Of a stretch of DNA of 64,000 nt, positions 53,871 through 64,000 are shown one piece after another. The DNA is from Agriotes lineatus (taxonomy: Eukaryota > Arthropoda > Insecta > Coleoptera > Elateridae): the NCBI GenBank assembly GCA_940337035.1, contig CALNHX010001044.1, positions 124,001 through 188,000 of the forward strand, given 5' to 3'. How positions within the stretch are numbered: position 1 is the first letter of the stretch; each line of letters starts with the position of its first letter. A model generated the notes under the pieces. That model saw nothing but the letters and a program-made list of their open reading frames with translations. It searched no databases and was not told the DNA's origin. The translations under genes and the position numbers were made by a program.

Positions 53871-56800
53871 GACAAAAACAAATGGTTTATTAAAATGTAT
53901 TTAGGAAGTGACCCAGGATTATTTTACCCAGTCCTTTGCAGGATCATTTTGCCAAAAAGTAGATTATTCGCTTCATGTCATATTTTTCACACGCCGGCCA
54001 TGTTCGAACACATTACAAACGGGTCAACTCATAAACAAAAGTCTGTACTTATGGAAGATGTGTCGCTATTTAGCATTTCTAATACTCTAGACACATTTAT
54101 TGTAATGGTCCACTGCCCATAGAAATTCTGATTGCCGAATTAACTAAATGAATAAGGTCAACTATATGTTGCAAGATATTCAGTATTTTACATTAATAAG
54201 TATACTTGATGTGAGCAGCAGTAACTAATAATTTGAGGGACAAAGTTAGCATGAAGTGAAGCAGGTTACAGAAGGGGTGCGTTCAGATCTTCAGAAATGA
54301 TAAATTTTCGGAAGGGTTAATGCAATTTAATTAGTAACTGACTGATTGAGCATATTATTGTCAGACATAATGTGAATAAAATGATACAGAATGATTTGTT
54401 AGTTACAGAAAGAATATGAGCATTATGTAGTAAAAGTGTAAGCCATAAAAAGGCAGATTAGCTGAAAAGTAAACGAAAAAGTGCTAGAAACAAATTGATT
54501 GCAAAATAGCAATAAAAAATGGAAGACAACCGATCGATAGACAATTAGTAAGACGCTAAAGGAACTCCAAGTGTATCAGTGCATTACAAACAAAGTGATT
54601 TAAAAGGAGAGCAAAGTGTAGTAACATTTATTCCAAGAAAAAGACAATTTTAGTAGTTAGGCAAAGACATGACATCAAAGCTGTAGTCCATACAGATAAA
54701 CATGTTATTACCCCTAATTTCCTATATAGCAATTGAAAATCTAGTTGCTAAGTTACCAGACTGACTTTTGTTATGATGACTAAACGAGCTTGTAAAATTT
54801 GTGTTAAGGCCAAATGGAGCTCCTCAATTTATCACATAAAATTAGAAATAAAAGTCCATTTTAATACCAATTGTGTGTAAAGTTATTTACCGGTGTACAG
54901 GGCATCTGTGAGTATAGTTTTCCAAGTTTTAAGAGGTCCAAGTAAAGCAGATTAGCTAGCAGTAAGATTCTTCCAAGTGCAAGTGACTTCGTGAGCCCAT
55001 TTCCATAAGCAAACCGCATCGCCCAGCAAGAATAGTGCCTGTTGCGTGTAGAGGGGACCTTCAAGATCCCGTATGAGTAAGAGTTCAAACCAACAAGCCA
55101 CTACCAAGTGCATAATTCCCGTGGCTTTATTGAAAAGAGTATCCAGCGTCAGAAAGGTCTACGATTAATTTAGTATTCCACAGGAAGCCTTCGCTGCAGC
55201 CCCAAATTCGCGGGTTTGTCAAGTTCAGACTGTGTACGTGGTGTAACGGCAGGCTCCAGCAGTCCAGATCCGTCCTGCTTCGAGAAATTCAGGTGGCGTC
55301 CTTCAAAAGTGCGGGATGATGCGGCATTTTTCAGTTTTGGCAGAAAGCGGTCTTCGCACTGGCAGATTATATTGTTTGCTGAGTCAAATTTAGAGGTTAG
55401 CTAAACGTCACATAGAAATTGTGCATTTTCCTGACATATTTGAGAGTAATTGTCATACAACGAGATAGTTTTCATACAAAATTTCCTTAATTTTATGTAC
55501 CTACACCCTGAACCAAGTTTATCTCATCTTCTATGAAGCCAAGCCCGGATTTATTGCGGATAGATAAAATAAGAAAAGGGCAATAAACCATTTATTTTTC
55601 GTAATTACTATTACACTCTTTTAATTTGCCCTGAGTTTGACAGGCAGGTTCGTAATTTAATCCAATACAGTTTGTAAATTGTAGTATCCCTTGCCATTAA
55701 TTATTTTATATTTAAAACTCCATATTACTCATTTATTATTTATTAAACGGAACTATTACATTATATTGGATCGACCAATTAATATATTCGTTTGTGAGAC
55801 GTCATTCTGATGCGTTTAGCAAGTATTTTTGTCTGCTGAAGTCATTTAGCGTATAAAACAGATATTACCGCCTTCTGATGTTATTTTAGTTTATTATTTA
55901 TAAAGACAAATTAATAAAAACCCATACCTAGTTACAAAGATGCCATTCAGCTAAGATGATTGCAAGAATTGACCTGCTTTAATCTACCTTTCTAAGATGA
56001 AGGCTGATCGAATTATCCTGACCTTAAATGGGCCGAGTCTATTTTGCCAACCAAAATTCGTCAAAAATACAAGCCAAGAACTAGATTGTATAAAATATAA
56101 TAATTTATTTGCAATATTTTTTCTTTTTTTATAACTGTTGGTGTTAATACCTCAAAGGTGTGCGACAAAAGAAGAGTCAAACATTTTGCGTAGATAACTA
56201 AAAGATAAAGGGTCACGTATTTCTTCTACTTGGAGGGGAATCTTTAATACTTGGAGAACGTGTGCTAAAGAAAGATCCTATAATTATAATTCAATTTGCA
56301 ACGGTTACGGAGATATATTTGTAATTCATAACAAAGTAACCTGAACGCAACGCATCAGTAAGGTCCTTTTCCAATCTCCCCTGTGTAGAATCTATCTTAG
56401 ACAAAGTCTTCAGTCTGTCTTTATTAATTATTTGCATCTGTTCTTGGATTTAAAAAAAATGTCATTCTATAAACGCACAGCATCCTGCGACAGTGAAGTT
56501 TGTGCCATTGTCGTTATATGATGCTAAAGGAAGGAAACCCGATAGGGGCCAAACAGTTTATAAATACTTATCTACATAGTCGGTAAACATAGCTTCATGT
56601 TTCTAATAAAACTCAGACATTTAAACGAAATAATTAGTAATGTTAATAACTAATTCCTAAAAGGGTTGTAATAAACTGAAGAGTATTTAATTCATTATGT
56701 ACAGTATAATATTACAGTCAGTAAAATAATGTGAAGGACTCAGTACTTCTATAAAATATGATGATTAAAAATGGGATTTTGGAGCAGTAAAAGTACTATT

Positions 56801-57500
56801 TTAGCTGGTAATAAATCTGCAAATCTACAGTAAGAATTAATAAATCGTCAGTATGCAATAGTCGGTAATAATTTTGAAAACGTGCAGTACATAATTAGTG
56901 TTATTTGAAACATTTGTTCGTGCTTTAAGTAATATATGTCGGCGCCGAAGATATTTGGACTGATGTCTCCGCCTATGAGTTATGTTTTGTAGTTATGTTA
57001 TGGTTCGTTTGAACTGTTTTATTTAATGAGTTCATAGAAGGAACGCGATAGACAATATCAGATTGAATGAAACGGCGCCTGCAGACCCAAACAATCTGGA
57101 AATAAGGAGCGTTACCGAGATCAAGGCATTCTGGTATAGAAAAGCAAAGGTGTTGAACGAAGTTGCGGGCGCCTTTATTATTAGTTATATTCGCTTCACC
57201 ATTGCTGGCTATTTATTAATTATTTTAGTGTACAACCAATAAACTGTGCTAATATGATTTAATGTGTAAGCTATAAGTGGTCACGCCCTGAACTACCCCT
57301 AAGCTCTGACATATATTTAGGTCGGTTGATAGGCTGCTTGCGAGCTAGTGTAATAGAATAAGCGTGAACTTTGCTGTAGTTTGTATGCGCGCTCGGCGTG
57401 TTGATATTAACAAAGAACATATAGCACATTATATGCTCTTTGATATTGGTATCTGAGAAGTAAGGTTAAGTGACTCGGGCTGTAAGTTTCTTTGCAACGT
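53871..57500. other. 3.6-kb AT-rich interval without recognised genes
   Basis: Frames such as 53844-54122 (+), 54861-55088 (-) and 55216-55404 (+) are short and show no family features. No terminal repeats, tRNA or tandem arrays are evident. An imperfect hairpin at 57398-57450 (AACAAAGAACATATA... TATATGCTCTTTGAT) lies about 60 bp upstream of the MULE start. This is the least explained long stretch in the window. Confidence 0.4.
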
Positions 57501-57506
57501 TACGAT

Positions 57507-59290
57507 ATGCGAGATGTACCAGAATATGAAACAAGTTCCGAAAGAGAAAGTGAAGAGACTATCACGAAGAGAAGGAAGAACATAGATAAGAAATGGGTTT
57601 AGAGAAAGTGCTCGAGAATAAGGCTTCTGCAGTGGGTGCAGTTCAAATGGAGCACGTGTGGAGTTTTTCTTATAAAAACATCGACACAGAAGGAAATGTA
57701 AATGAAATTTTTCGATATAACGAGGTTAAAAAAATAGGAGAGCAATGCGTTGCCGGTGTGTACCTACATTATTACTCTATTACAAGTCAGGTACATTTAT
57801 ACCGATCTCAACTGGCTCATACATGTAATGTAATTGTTACAAGAGTCAAAAGTAACATGTCCAATGAGGTAAAAGAGGAAATCAAGTCTCTATTTAACTG
57901 CGATTCAAAAATAAAACCAAAAAAGGTTCTTGATATTTTAATTAAAAAACAAATCACATTACCAAGTAAGACTGAGCTTAATAATTACTTATCTGCATTA
58001 AGAAAAGTAAAATATGAATCCAATGTTATGAGCCTTGGCGAGTTGTAAATTTTTTGTTTACAAAATTCAAAAGTTCCTGATGATGTGGATGCGGCATTTG
58101 TTGTTTCCTACCAAGTGGTATATGAAGAACAGCCTGCCTTTCGATTTTTTGTTTCCACTAAAAACTTATTGAAGTTGTTCTGTGATGCTAACCACACACA
58201 TACTGATGCGACATACAAATTAGTGTGGCAAGGTTTTCCTGTATTATTATTATGAACTACAGATGGAGAACGAGTGTTTCATGATTTTGGGCTATCGGTT
58301 TGCAGCAAAGAACCAACTGAAGATTTATATTTTTGTTTAAAATAATTAAATCTGCCGGTCAGAATATATTTCAAAAATCAATTGCCCCAAAATACCTCGT
58401 TTGTGATGCTGCTAAAAGCCTCCAGAATGCCTTTATAAATGTATTTGGATCGGATGTTACTATCATAATGTGTTGGGCATATATGAAAAAACGCGTCCAA
58501 AGGAAAGCGGAGCAGCTGGTGCATCCAAAGGAGAAACGAAATGAAATATTAAAAGATATTGACTTATTACAACTCAGCAAAAGTAAAAACGTTTTTAAGA
58601 AGTTATCACATCTGTTTGTTGCAAAATGGAAGGGCGAACAAAAAAAATTATGGAAATATTTTCAACATGAATGGTTAGAAAGTAATTCAAACTGGTTTGA
58701 AGGTGTTTCAAAGCTGGTTCCATCTAAAAATAATGCCTTGGAATCTCTCAACAGAGCGATTAAATATGAGAACACTTTGCGGGAGAGATTGCCTATATCT
58801 CGATTCGCAGTTGTTTTCAAGGAATACATAAATACCTGGTCTCTTTAGTACACTGCAAATGCAAAGACAATGCATGCAGTTCCTACTCTAAACTTAGGTT
58901 TATGGACCAAAGCTTATCAATGGGCTAGTGAAAAAAAGAAGGTTGTCTCGCATGTTAAATCCCAAGGATATGTTTATTTCATTCCTGTTGGCCAAAGTAA
59001 TGAAGTCACAAATTTAGAGGAAACTCTAAATGCGAGTTTTTCCACTTTTGAACAATTTAAAACTGTCGCGTTCAACATTTGGACTACTACTCTTCCGAAT
59101 GATTCAAGCAAATGGATTGAAGGCACTTGCAATTGCCCAGGATTTTTCAAAAAATTAATTTGTAAGCATGTAGTGGGTATTGCAATAAGGCTGAAATATG
59201 CAACTACACCCGCTGAAGCCAAATCGGTTCCCATTGAAGCAAAAAGGTGAAGTGGCCGACCACGCAAAGCAAGACCGGCACTTCTTGTCC
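57507..59290 (+). pseudogene. MULE transposase with SWIM zinc finger, several stops
   Basis: Starts MRDVPEYETSSERESEETIT at 57507. A shift at about 57595 leads to the DNA-binding part (WSFSYKNIDTEGNVNEIFRY, CVAGVYLHYYSI). The MULE core follows: HTDATYKLVWQGFPVLL (first D), VCDAAKSLQNAF (second D), MCWAYMKK, NNALESLNRAIK (E). The SWIM finger CNCPGFFKKLICKHVVG is at about 59130-59180. A basic GRPRKAR AT-hook-like end follows. Stops at 58046, 58254, 58846 and 59248 and a shift near 58335 break it; the last is a TGA before the AT-hook. TIRs were not found. Confidence 0.85.
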
Positions 59291-59452
59291 AATAGGGTAG
59301 GTATTTAACCTACAGATATATGTAGTTAGTGCTTATTATTAATTATAATTACTTTCAGATTCTCACCGCTATCCACTTCATTATGGCATAACGGCAGAGT
59401 GTTTTTTCTTTATTAAATTGTGTTTTATATTGTTTCATTTATATTTTTCTTA
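59291..59452. other. MULE 3' side and spacer
   Basis: AT-rich; no terminal repeat recognised. Confidence 0.3.
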
Positions 59453-60364
59453 AATAATAAAATGAAGAACTTGTAGTCTTCCCCACAAATTTAATTAGGT
59501 GATAAACGAAGTTACAGAATGTGTGCGTGACTAGTTTCGACAGTTGTCATCCTCAGACGCAACATTTCCAATGGCTAAAAACGATTAATGTTAGGACAAA
59601 CCCTAATAGTACAAAACTAGACTTACCTAAAGGGTAATCATAGTAACACTATGTGAAAAGAACAAGTAACATTTTGGGCCTGATGGGCAAATTCAAAATT
59701 TGAAGGTTATAAACTTTGGATGGTACAAAGGACAAATGTCTGTAAAAAATTAACGCTAAATACAAGATAACTTAATCGAAAGTAATATCTTATCATGACA
59801 TGGATAAAACTAAATAAGACGATTAACATCTCAGGCAACCATTATAACATGTGTAAAAATTAGGTATTAAATTTGCTAAAAACAAACATGCGAAAATTAG
59901 ACAAATGACAGGTTACAATAAAAAAATATATACTTACAGAGGAAGAACAATATTTATAAATCAAAATGTTAACATAGATTTAAATTTAAATTTTCCCCTA
60001 CAGGGTGATGAATTAATAGTAAAATACGAGGCCAACGGCCCACATCTTTCAAACGACTCCATTAAAGAGGAAGTAAACAAATAATTAATCGAATTCAAAA
60101 CGGAAATAGTTTTGAAAAGTAACGCCCACTATTGAAAACTTCTAAAAGCAGAGCTGAAGGCTTTGCATACATGTGAAAGAGGTTGCCTATATGCCAGAGT
60201 AAGGTAAACCAAACGTGTGAGAAAACCGTAATAAATATTTAGAACCTAATTTAAACTAATTGTAATTAAGATATCTCAAATGTATACAAAAACCACTAAG
60301 TAAAATATAAAACTATAGCAATGATATAATCAAAAAGATAAAATTTCAACCAACGGCTAGTGAA

Positions 60365-61288
60365 CTACGATCCGGAAGGAGGATAATTGATAATTAAATG
60401 TAGTAAGTGAAAATTGTTATCCAAGTAACTTAACTCATTAAGGCAATTATCCGAATCAGATTTAGATCTCTTAGAAATTTCAAAAATTTCCAGCAGATTA
60501 AGTTTTGAGCCTTTATTTTGTAAATGTAATAGAGAAAAATTAATATGGGGGTTAAAATCATGGTTATAAAGTATTATGTGGTTCGCAAAGGCTGACTTAG
60601 GAATAGGGCTATTATCAAATTTATTTTTAGCTATAATGGAAAGGTGTTGGTTGATTCTAGTTTTAAAGCTCCTGCCAGTTTGGCCTACATAAAATTTGGG
60701 GCAAGAATTGCAAGAAAGGAGATATACTCCAGATTTATCAAATTTATCAATAGGATCTTTATTGGAAACAAGAATGTTCTGTAAACTATGAGAACCAGAG
60801 AATGAAATGTCAACGTTAAATCTCTTAAAAATCTTCTGAATAGAATAAGAAAGAGTACCTATAAAAGGTATTGAATGATAAATGGTTGCGGAACCATTAG
60901 GTTGAGAAAAATTTGTTAAGGTGGTCAAAAATTTAATTTTTAATTTATTGAATAAAGTATCGACGAAATGAGGTGGATACCCATTATTTTGAGCTAGTTG
61001 TTTTATGATATTCAACTCGTTAGTGAAATTATCTTTATTTAAAGAATAAGTTAACAATCTATTTAAATAATACCTGAAAGAAGCTAATTTATGTGAAAAA
61101 GGATGAAAAGATTGAAAAGGAATGATGTTATCCGTGGTGGTAGGTTTTCTATAAATATTAATGTCTAACTTGTCATGAGTTTTAGTAATAAGAAGGTCCA
61201 AAACAGGAATGGAATTATTAGATTCTAATTCTAAAGTGAATTTTATGTTAGTGTGGAGAGAATTCATAATATTTAAGCAGATCCCCAC
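60365..61288 (-). CDS. Penelope-like element, RT C-terminus and GIY-YIG endonuclease (left copy)
   Basis: The open frame of 307 codons begins inside the RT (NIKFTLELESNNSIPVLDLL, NIYRKPTTTDNIIP), passes the thumb region, and ends in the endonuclease: KSGVYLLSCNSCPKFYVGQT with RSFKTRINQHL is the GIY-YIG core (GVY...YVG, R, H), with an upstream Cys pair (C..C) as in arthropod Penelope types. The RT palm with its aspartates is missing, so this is a 5'-truncated copy although the rest is unbroken. The endonuclease nicks the target for priming. Confidence 0.9.
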   Translation of the reverse strand: MGICLNIMNSLHTNIKFTLELESNNSIPVLDLLITKTHDKLDINIYRKPTTTDNIIPFQSFHPFSHKLASFRYYLNRLLTYSLNKDNFTNELNIIKQLAQNNGYPPHFVDTLFNKLKIKFLTTLTNFSQPNGSATIYHSIPFIGTLSYSIQKIFKRFNVDISFSGSHSLQNILVSNKDPIDKFDKSGVYLLSCNSCPKFYVGQTGRSFKTRINQHLSIIAKNKFDNSPIPKSAFANHIILYNHDFNPHINFSLLHLQNKGSKLNLLEIFEISKRSKSDSDNCLNELSYLDNNFHLLHLIINYPPSGS

Positions 61289-61842
61289 TTCGTCAATAGT
61301 ACCATTAAATTTTTAAACCTACCACCACGGATAACATCATTCCTTTTCAATCTTTTCATCCTTTTTCACATAAATTAGCTTCTTTCAGGTATTATTTAAA
61401 TAGATTGTTAACTTATCCTTTAAATAAAGATAATTTCACTAACGAGTTGAATATCATAAAACAACTAGCTCAAAATAATGGGTATCCACCTCATTTCGTC
61501 GATACTTTATTCAATAAATTAAAAATTAAATTTTTGACCACCTTAACAAATTTTTCTCAACCTAATGGTTCCGCAACCATTTATCATTCAATACCTTTTA
61601 TAGGTACTCTTTCTTATTCTATTCAGAAGATTTTTAAGAGATTTAACGTTGACATTTCATTCTCTGGTTCTCATAGTTTACAGAACATTCTTGTTTCCAA
61701 TAAAGATCCTATTGATAAATTTGATAAATCTGGAGTATATCTCCTTTCTTGCAATTCTTGCCCCAAATTTTATGTAGGCCAAACTGGCAGGAGCTTTAAA
61801 ACTAGAATCAACGAACACCTTTCCATTATAGCTAAATAGATA

Positions 61843-61970
61843 TTTATGTATTTAGTGTGTAAAGAGAGCCATTTTGGTATGAGGATGCGAGTTTCGTGCC
61901 GAGCGGTAGCGAGGCGCGAAAAAGCAACCGAATACCAAAATGGCTCTTTACACTCGAAATACATACAAAT
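61843..61970. repeat. 128-bp hairpin inside the insertion in the right Penelope arm
   Basis: TATGTATTTAGTGTGTAAAG and AGCCATTTTGGTAT on the left pair with ATACCAAAATGGCT and CTTTACACTCGAAATACATA on the right. The loop has GCCGAGCGGTAGCGAGGCGC. A MITE-type structure. Confidence 0.75.
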
Positions 61971-61971
61971 T

Positions 61972-62452
61972 TTTTTCTACGGTTCTAAATAAATAACAAA
62001 ATTGTTAAATAATTGAAATTTCGATACACACCATTTGATGAAGTCGTTGTACCGCCGTTCATAAAGGCCGCGCGATTTGGCCGGCAACAACACTCGTTGG
62101 TTGTTGTCTGGGTCGCTTCAAATACTTCTGGCGGGGTGCAATTACCTTCAGATTCCATCTTCGCCTTCACAAAAACTCACAAACTCAATAAATCTGTTGC
62201 GTGATGAGATGGACGCACCGTGATGCAATTGTCAATAATTTTAGCCGGTTCCAGAAAAATGACGAATTAAATTAATAATCAGGTTAGCCATGGCGATGCG
62301 TAAAGTAAAATGAAGTGACGCGATTATTTCATTAAGACATTGTTTACGTGGTTGCGATGCTAAAATGGTTACTAGGGAAAAAATGTGTGAATCGCTAACT
62401 TTTCGCATTGACAGTGAGCGCTTAATAGTCAGTTTTAAAGGTGACCGTAGAA
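61972..62452 (-). mobile_element. Non-autonomous element carrying a first-exon-like KSR..Y..RY..F..W segment
   Basis: TTTTTTCTACGGT (61972) and ACCGTAGAAAAAA (62443-62455) face each other as short TIRs. On the minus strand an ORF starts MKAKMESEGNCTPPEVFEAT (62170). After one frame change it reads LLPAKSRGLYERRYNDFIKW, resembling the N-terminal core-binding segment of insect tyrosine-recombinase (Crypton-like) proteins. It ends at a GTGTGT site that may have been a splice donor. It looks like a promoter-plus-first-exon deletion derivative. The Crypton link is inference, as those elements normally lack TIRs. Confidence 0.4.
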
Positions 62453-63634
62453 AAAATAAATTTGATAATAGCCCTATTCCTAAGTCAGCCTTTGCGAACC
62501 ACATAATACTTTATAACCATTATTTTAACCCCCATATTAATTTTTCTCTATTACATTTACAAAATAAAGGCTCAAAACTTAATCTGCTGGAAATTTTTGA
62601 AATTTCTAAGAGATCTAAATCTGATTCGGATAATTGCCTTAATGAGTTAAGTTACTTGGATAACAATTTTCACTTACTACATTTAATTATCAATTATCCT
62701 CCTTCCGGATCGTAGTTCACTAGCCGTTGGTTGAAATTTTATCTTTTTGATTATATCATTGCTATAGTTTTATATTTTACTTAGTGGTTTTTGTATACAT
62801 TTGAGATATCTTAATTACAATTAGTTTAAATTAGGTTCTAAATATTTATTACGGTTTTCTCACACGTTTGGTTTACCTTACTCTGGCATATAGGCAACCT
62901 CTTTCACATGTATGCAAAGCCTTCAGCTCTGCTTTTAGAAGTTTTCAATAGTGGGCGTTACTTTTCAAAACTATTTCCGTTTTGAATTCGATTAATTATT
63001 TGTTTACTTCCTCTTTAATGGAGTCGTTTGAAAGATGTGGGCCGTTGGCCTCGTATTTTACTATTAATTCATCACCCTGTAGGGGAAAATTTAAATTTAA
63101 ATCTATGTTAACATTTTGATTTATAAATATTGTTCTTCCTCTGTAAGTATATATTTTTTTATTGTAACCTGTCATTTGTCTAATTTTCGCATGTTTGTTT
63201 TTAGCAAATTTAATACCTAATTTTTACACATGTTATAATGGTTGCCTGAGATGTTAATCGTCTTATTTAGTTTTATCCATGTCATGGTAAGATATTACTT
63301 TCGATTAAGTTATCTTGTATTTAGCGTTAATTTTTTACAGACATTTGTCCTTTGTACCATCCAAAGTTTATAACCTTCAAATTTTGAATTTGCCCATCAG
63401 GCCCAAAATGTTACTTGTTCTTTTCACATAGTGTTACTATGATTACCCTTTAGGTAAGTCTAGTTTTGTACTATTAGGGTTTGTCCTAACATTAATCGTT
63501 TTTAGCCATTGGAAATGTTGCGTCTGAGGATGACAACTGTCGAAACTAGTCACGCACACATTCTGTAACTTCGTTTATCACCTAATTAAATTTGTGGGAA
63601 AGACTACAAGTTCTTCATTTTATTATTTAAAATC

Positions 63635-63935
63635 CTACCCCACTTTAAGCAACAATGGATCAACACCACATTATATTTTTCTTTATATGTTTTTGTATTT
63701 ATATAAAATTAATATGGCTAACCATTTATTATTTTACCCACGCTTTATTAATTTTATCGACTGTTTATTATTTCCACCGACTGTTTATTTTCAGCGACCA
63801 TTTATTAAATTAACTGACTGTTTTTTACTTCCTTTTACAATAAAGGAAGTATTGGATTCACCCCAAATACGAAATTGAGTTTTCAATAGATCTTCACGTT
63901 TTAGAGTCCCCTAAACCCAAAAAACATATTTTTTT
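63635..63935. other. AT-rich tail region
   Basis: Repeats of CGACTGTTTATT / CGACCATTTATT occur at 63757-63825, and a short hairpin ACTTCCTTTT...AAAGGAAGT at 63828-63850. No gene. It may be part of an element extending beyond the window. Confidence 0.35.
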
Positions 63936-63939
63936 CATA

Positions 63940-64000
63940 GGTCTGTCTGTCTGTGTGTGTCTGTGTGTGTGTCTGTCTGTGTGTGTGTCTGTGAACAGAA
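63940..64000. repeat. TCTG/TG microsatellite
   Basis: Alternating runs of GTCTGTCTGT and GTGTGTGT, ending near the window edge. Confidence 0.9.

Larger units (their letters stand above)
61315..62715 (+). pseudogene. Penelope-like element, right copy, split by an insertion
   Basis: It begins at the KPTTTDNI residues of the left copy and runs intact through the GIY-YIG core to HLSIIAK (61836). There a 0.62-kb insertion intervenes. Coding resumes at 62452 with KFDNSPIPKSAFANHIILYN and ends at 62715. It differs from the left copy at only a few residues (TYPLN for TYSLN, INEHLS for INQHLS, HYFNP for HDFNP). Confidence 0.9.
59453..63630. mobile_element. Two Penelope-like elements forming a 1.7-kb inverted repeat
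   Basis: The left arm 59453-61146 (element on the minus strand) and right arm 61315-63630 (element on the plus strand, with a 0.62-kb insertion) are nearly identical. A 168-bp spacer, which is the extra 5' part of the left copy, separates them. Both copies are 5'-truncated and keep the same 3' end (TTATTTAA tip), so they lie head to head. Each has about 0.9 kb of 3' untranslated DNA. Penelope-like elements are known for inverted and tandem partial copies. Confidence 0.9.

Noticed and set aside
63594..63878. 94-codon plus-strand frame
   Set aside because: AT-rich, begins inside the Penelope 3' end and runs over short repeats.

Overview
This window is eukaryotic and almost certainly arthropod, most likely insect. 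It is AT-rich, has spliced genes with GTAAGT-type donors, and is packed with animal-type transposable elements. I found no bacterial features and no gene I can confidently call a host gene. Nearly every recognisable coding tract belongs to a mobile element, and most are broken by frameshifts or stops. The families (Jockey- and RTE-type non-LTR elements, BEL/Pao and Ty3/gypsy LTR elements, a GIY-YIG Penelope-like element, PIF/Harbinger, pogo/Tc1-mariner, P-element/THAP, MULE, tRNA-derived SINEs) are the mix usual in large insect genomes. The exact species cannot be told from the sequence.

Layout, left to right. 1-7735 and 30725-45373 are two copies, in direct orientation, of one roughly 5-kb segment, each split by later insertions. 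The shared segment carries a non-LTR reverse transcriptase fragment, a Myb/SANT accessory gene of a Harbinger element, and pieces of a gypsy element. Copy A holds a 2.7-kb GC-rich insertion with a 4-bp target duplication. Copy B holds a 5.15-kb DNA transposon with unusual termini and a full-length RTE-type element with a 15-bp target duplication. Between the copies lie a second Myb-like remnant, a decayed Jockey-type element (8366-13160), a Russian-doll nest (13615-19102: P-element-like THAP gene, split by a pogo-like element, itself split by a Harbinger element that carries a 24-bp palindromic insertion), a second P-element remnant, Tc1/mariner pieces, a zinc-finger/DDE junction, a FLYWCH fragment, a DUF7869-like pseudogene, and a HARBI1-like transposase (29198-30329).

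The right third contains a nearly intact BEL/Pao retrotransposon (46670-53431, one 1740-codon gag-pol frame), a poorly assignable stretch, a MULE transposase pseudogene (57507-59290), and two Penelope-like copies arranged as a 1.7-kb inverted repeat (59453-63630), one arm of which holds a further insertion. The window ends in a TG/TCTG microsatellite.

The genes do not form a pathway. What works together is within elements: HARBI1-like transposase with its Myb/SANT partner, gag with pol, ORF1 with ORF2. The strongest candidate for something poorly described is the 33436-38586 element. It has 16-bp TAGGGTGGAACGAAAA termini, imperfect subterminal inverted similarity, and a long minus-strand gene whose motifs recur in insect genomes but that I cannot place in a named transposase superfamily. 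All identities and boundaries were judged by eye.
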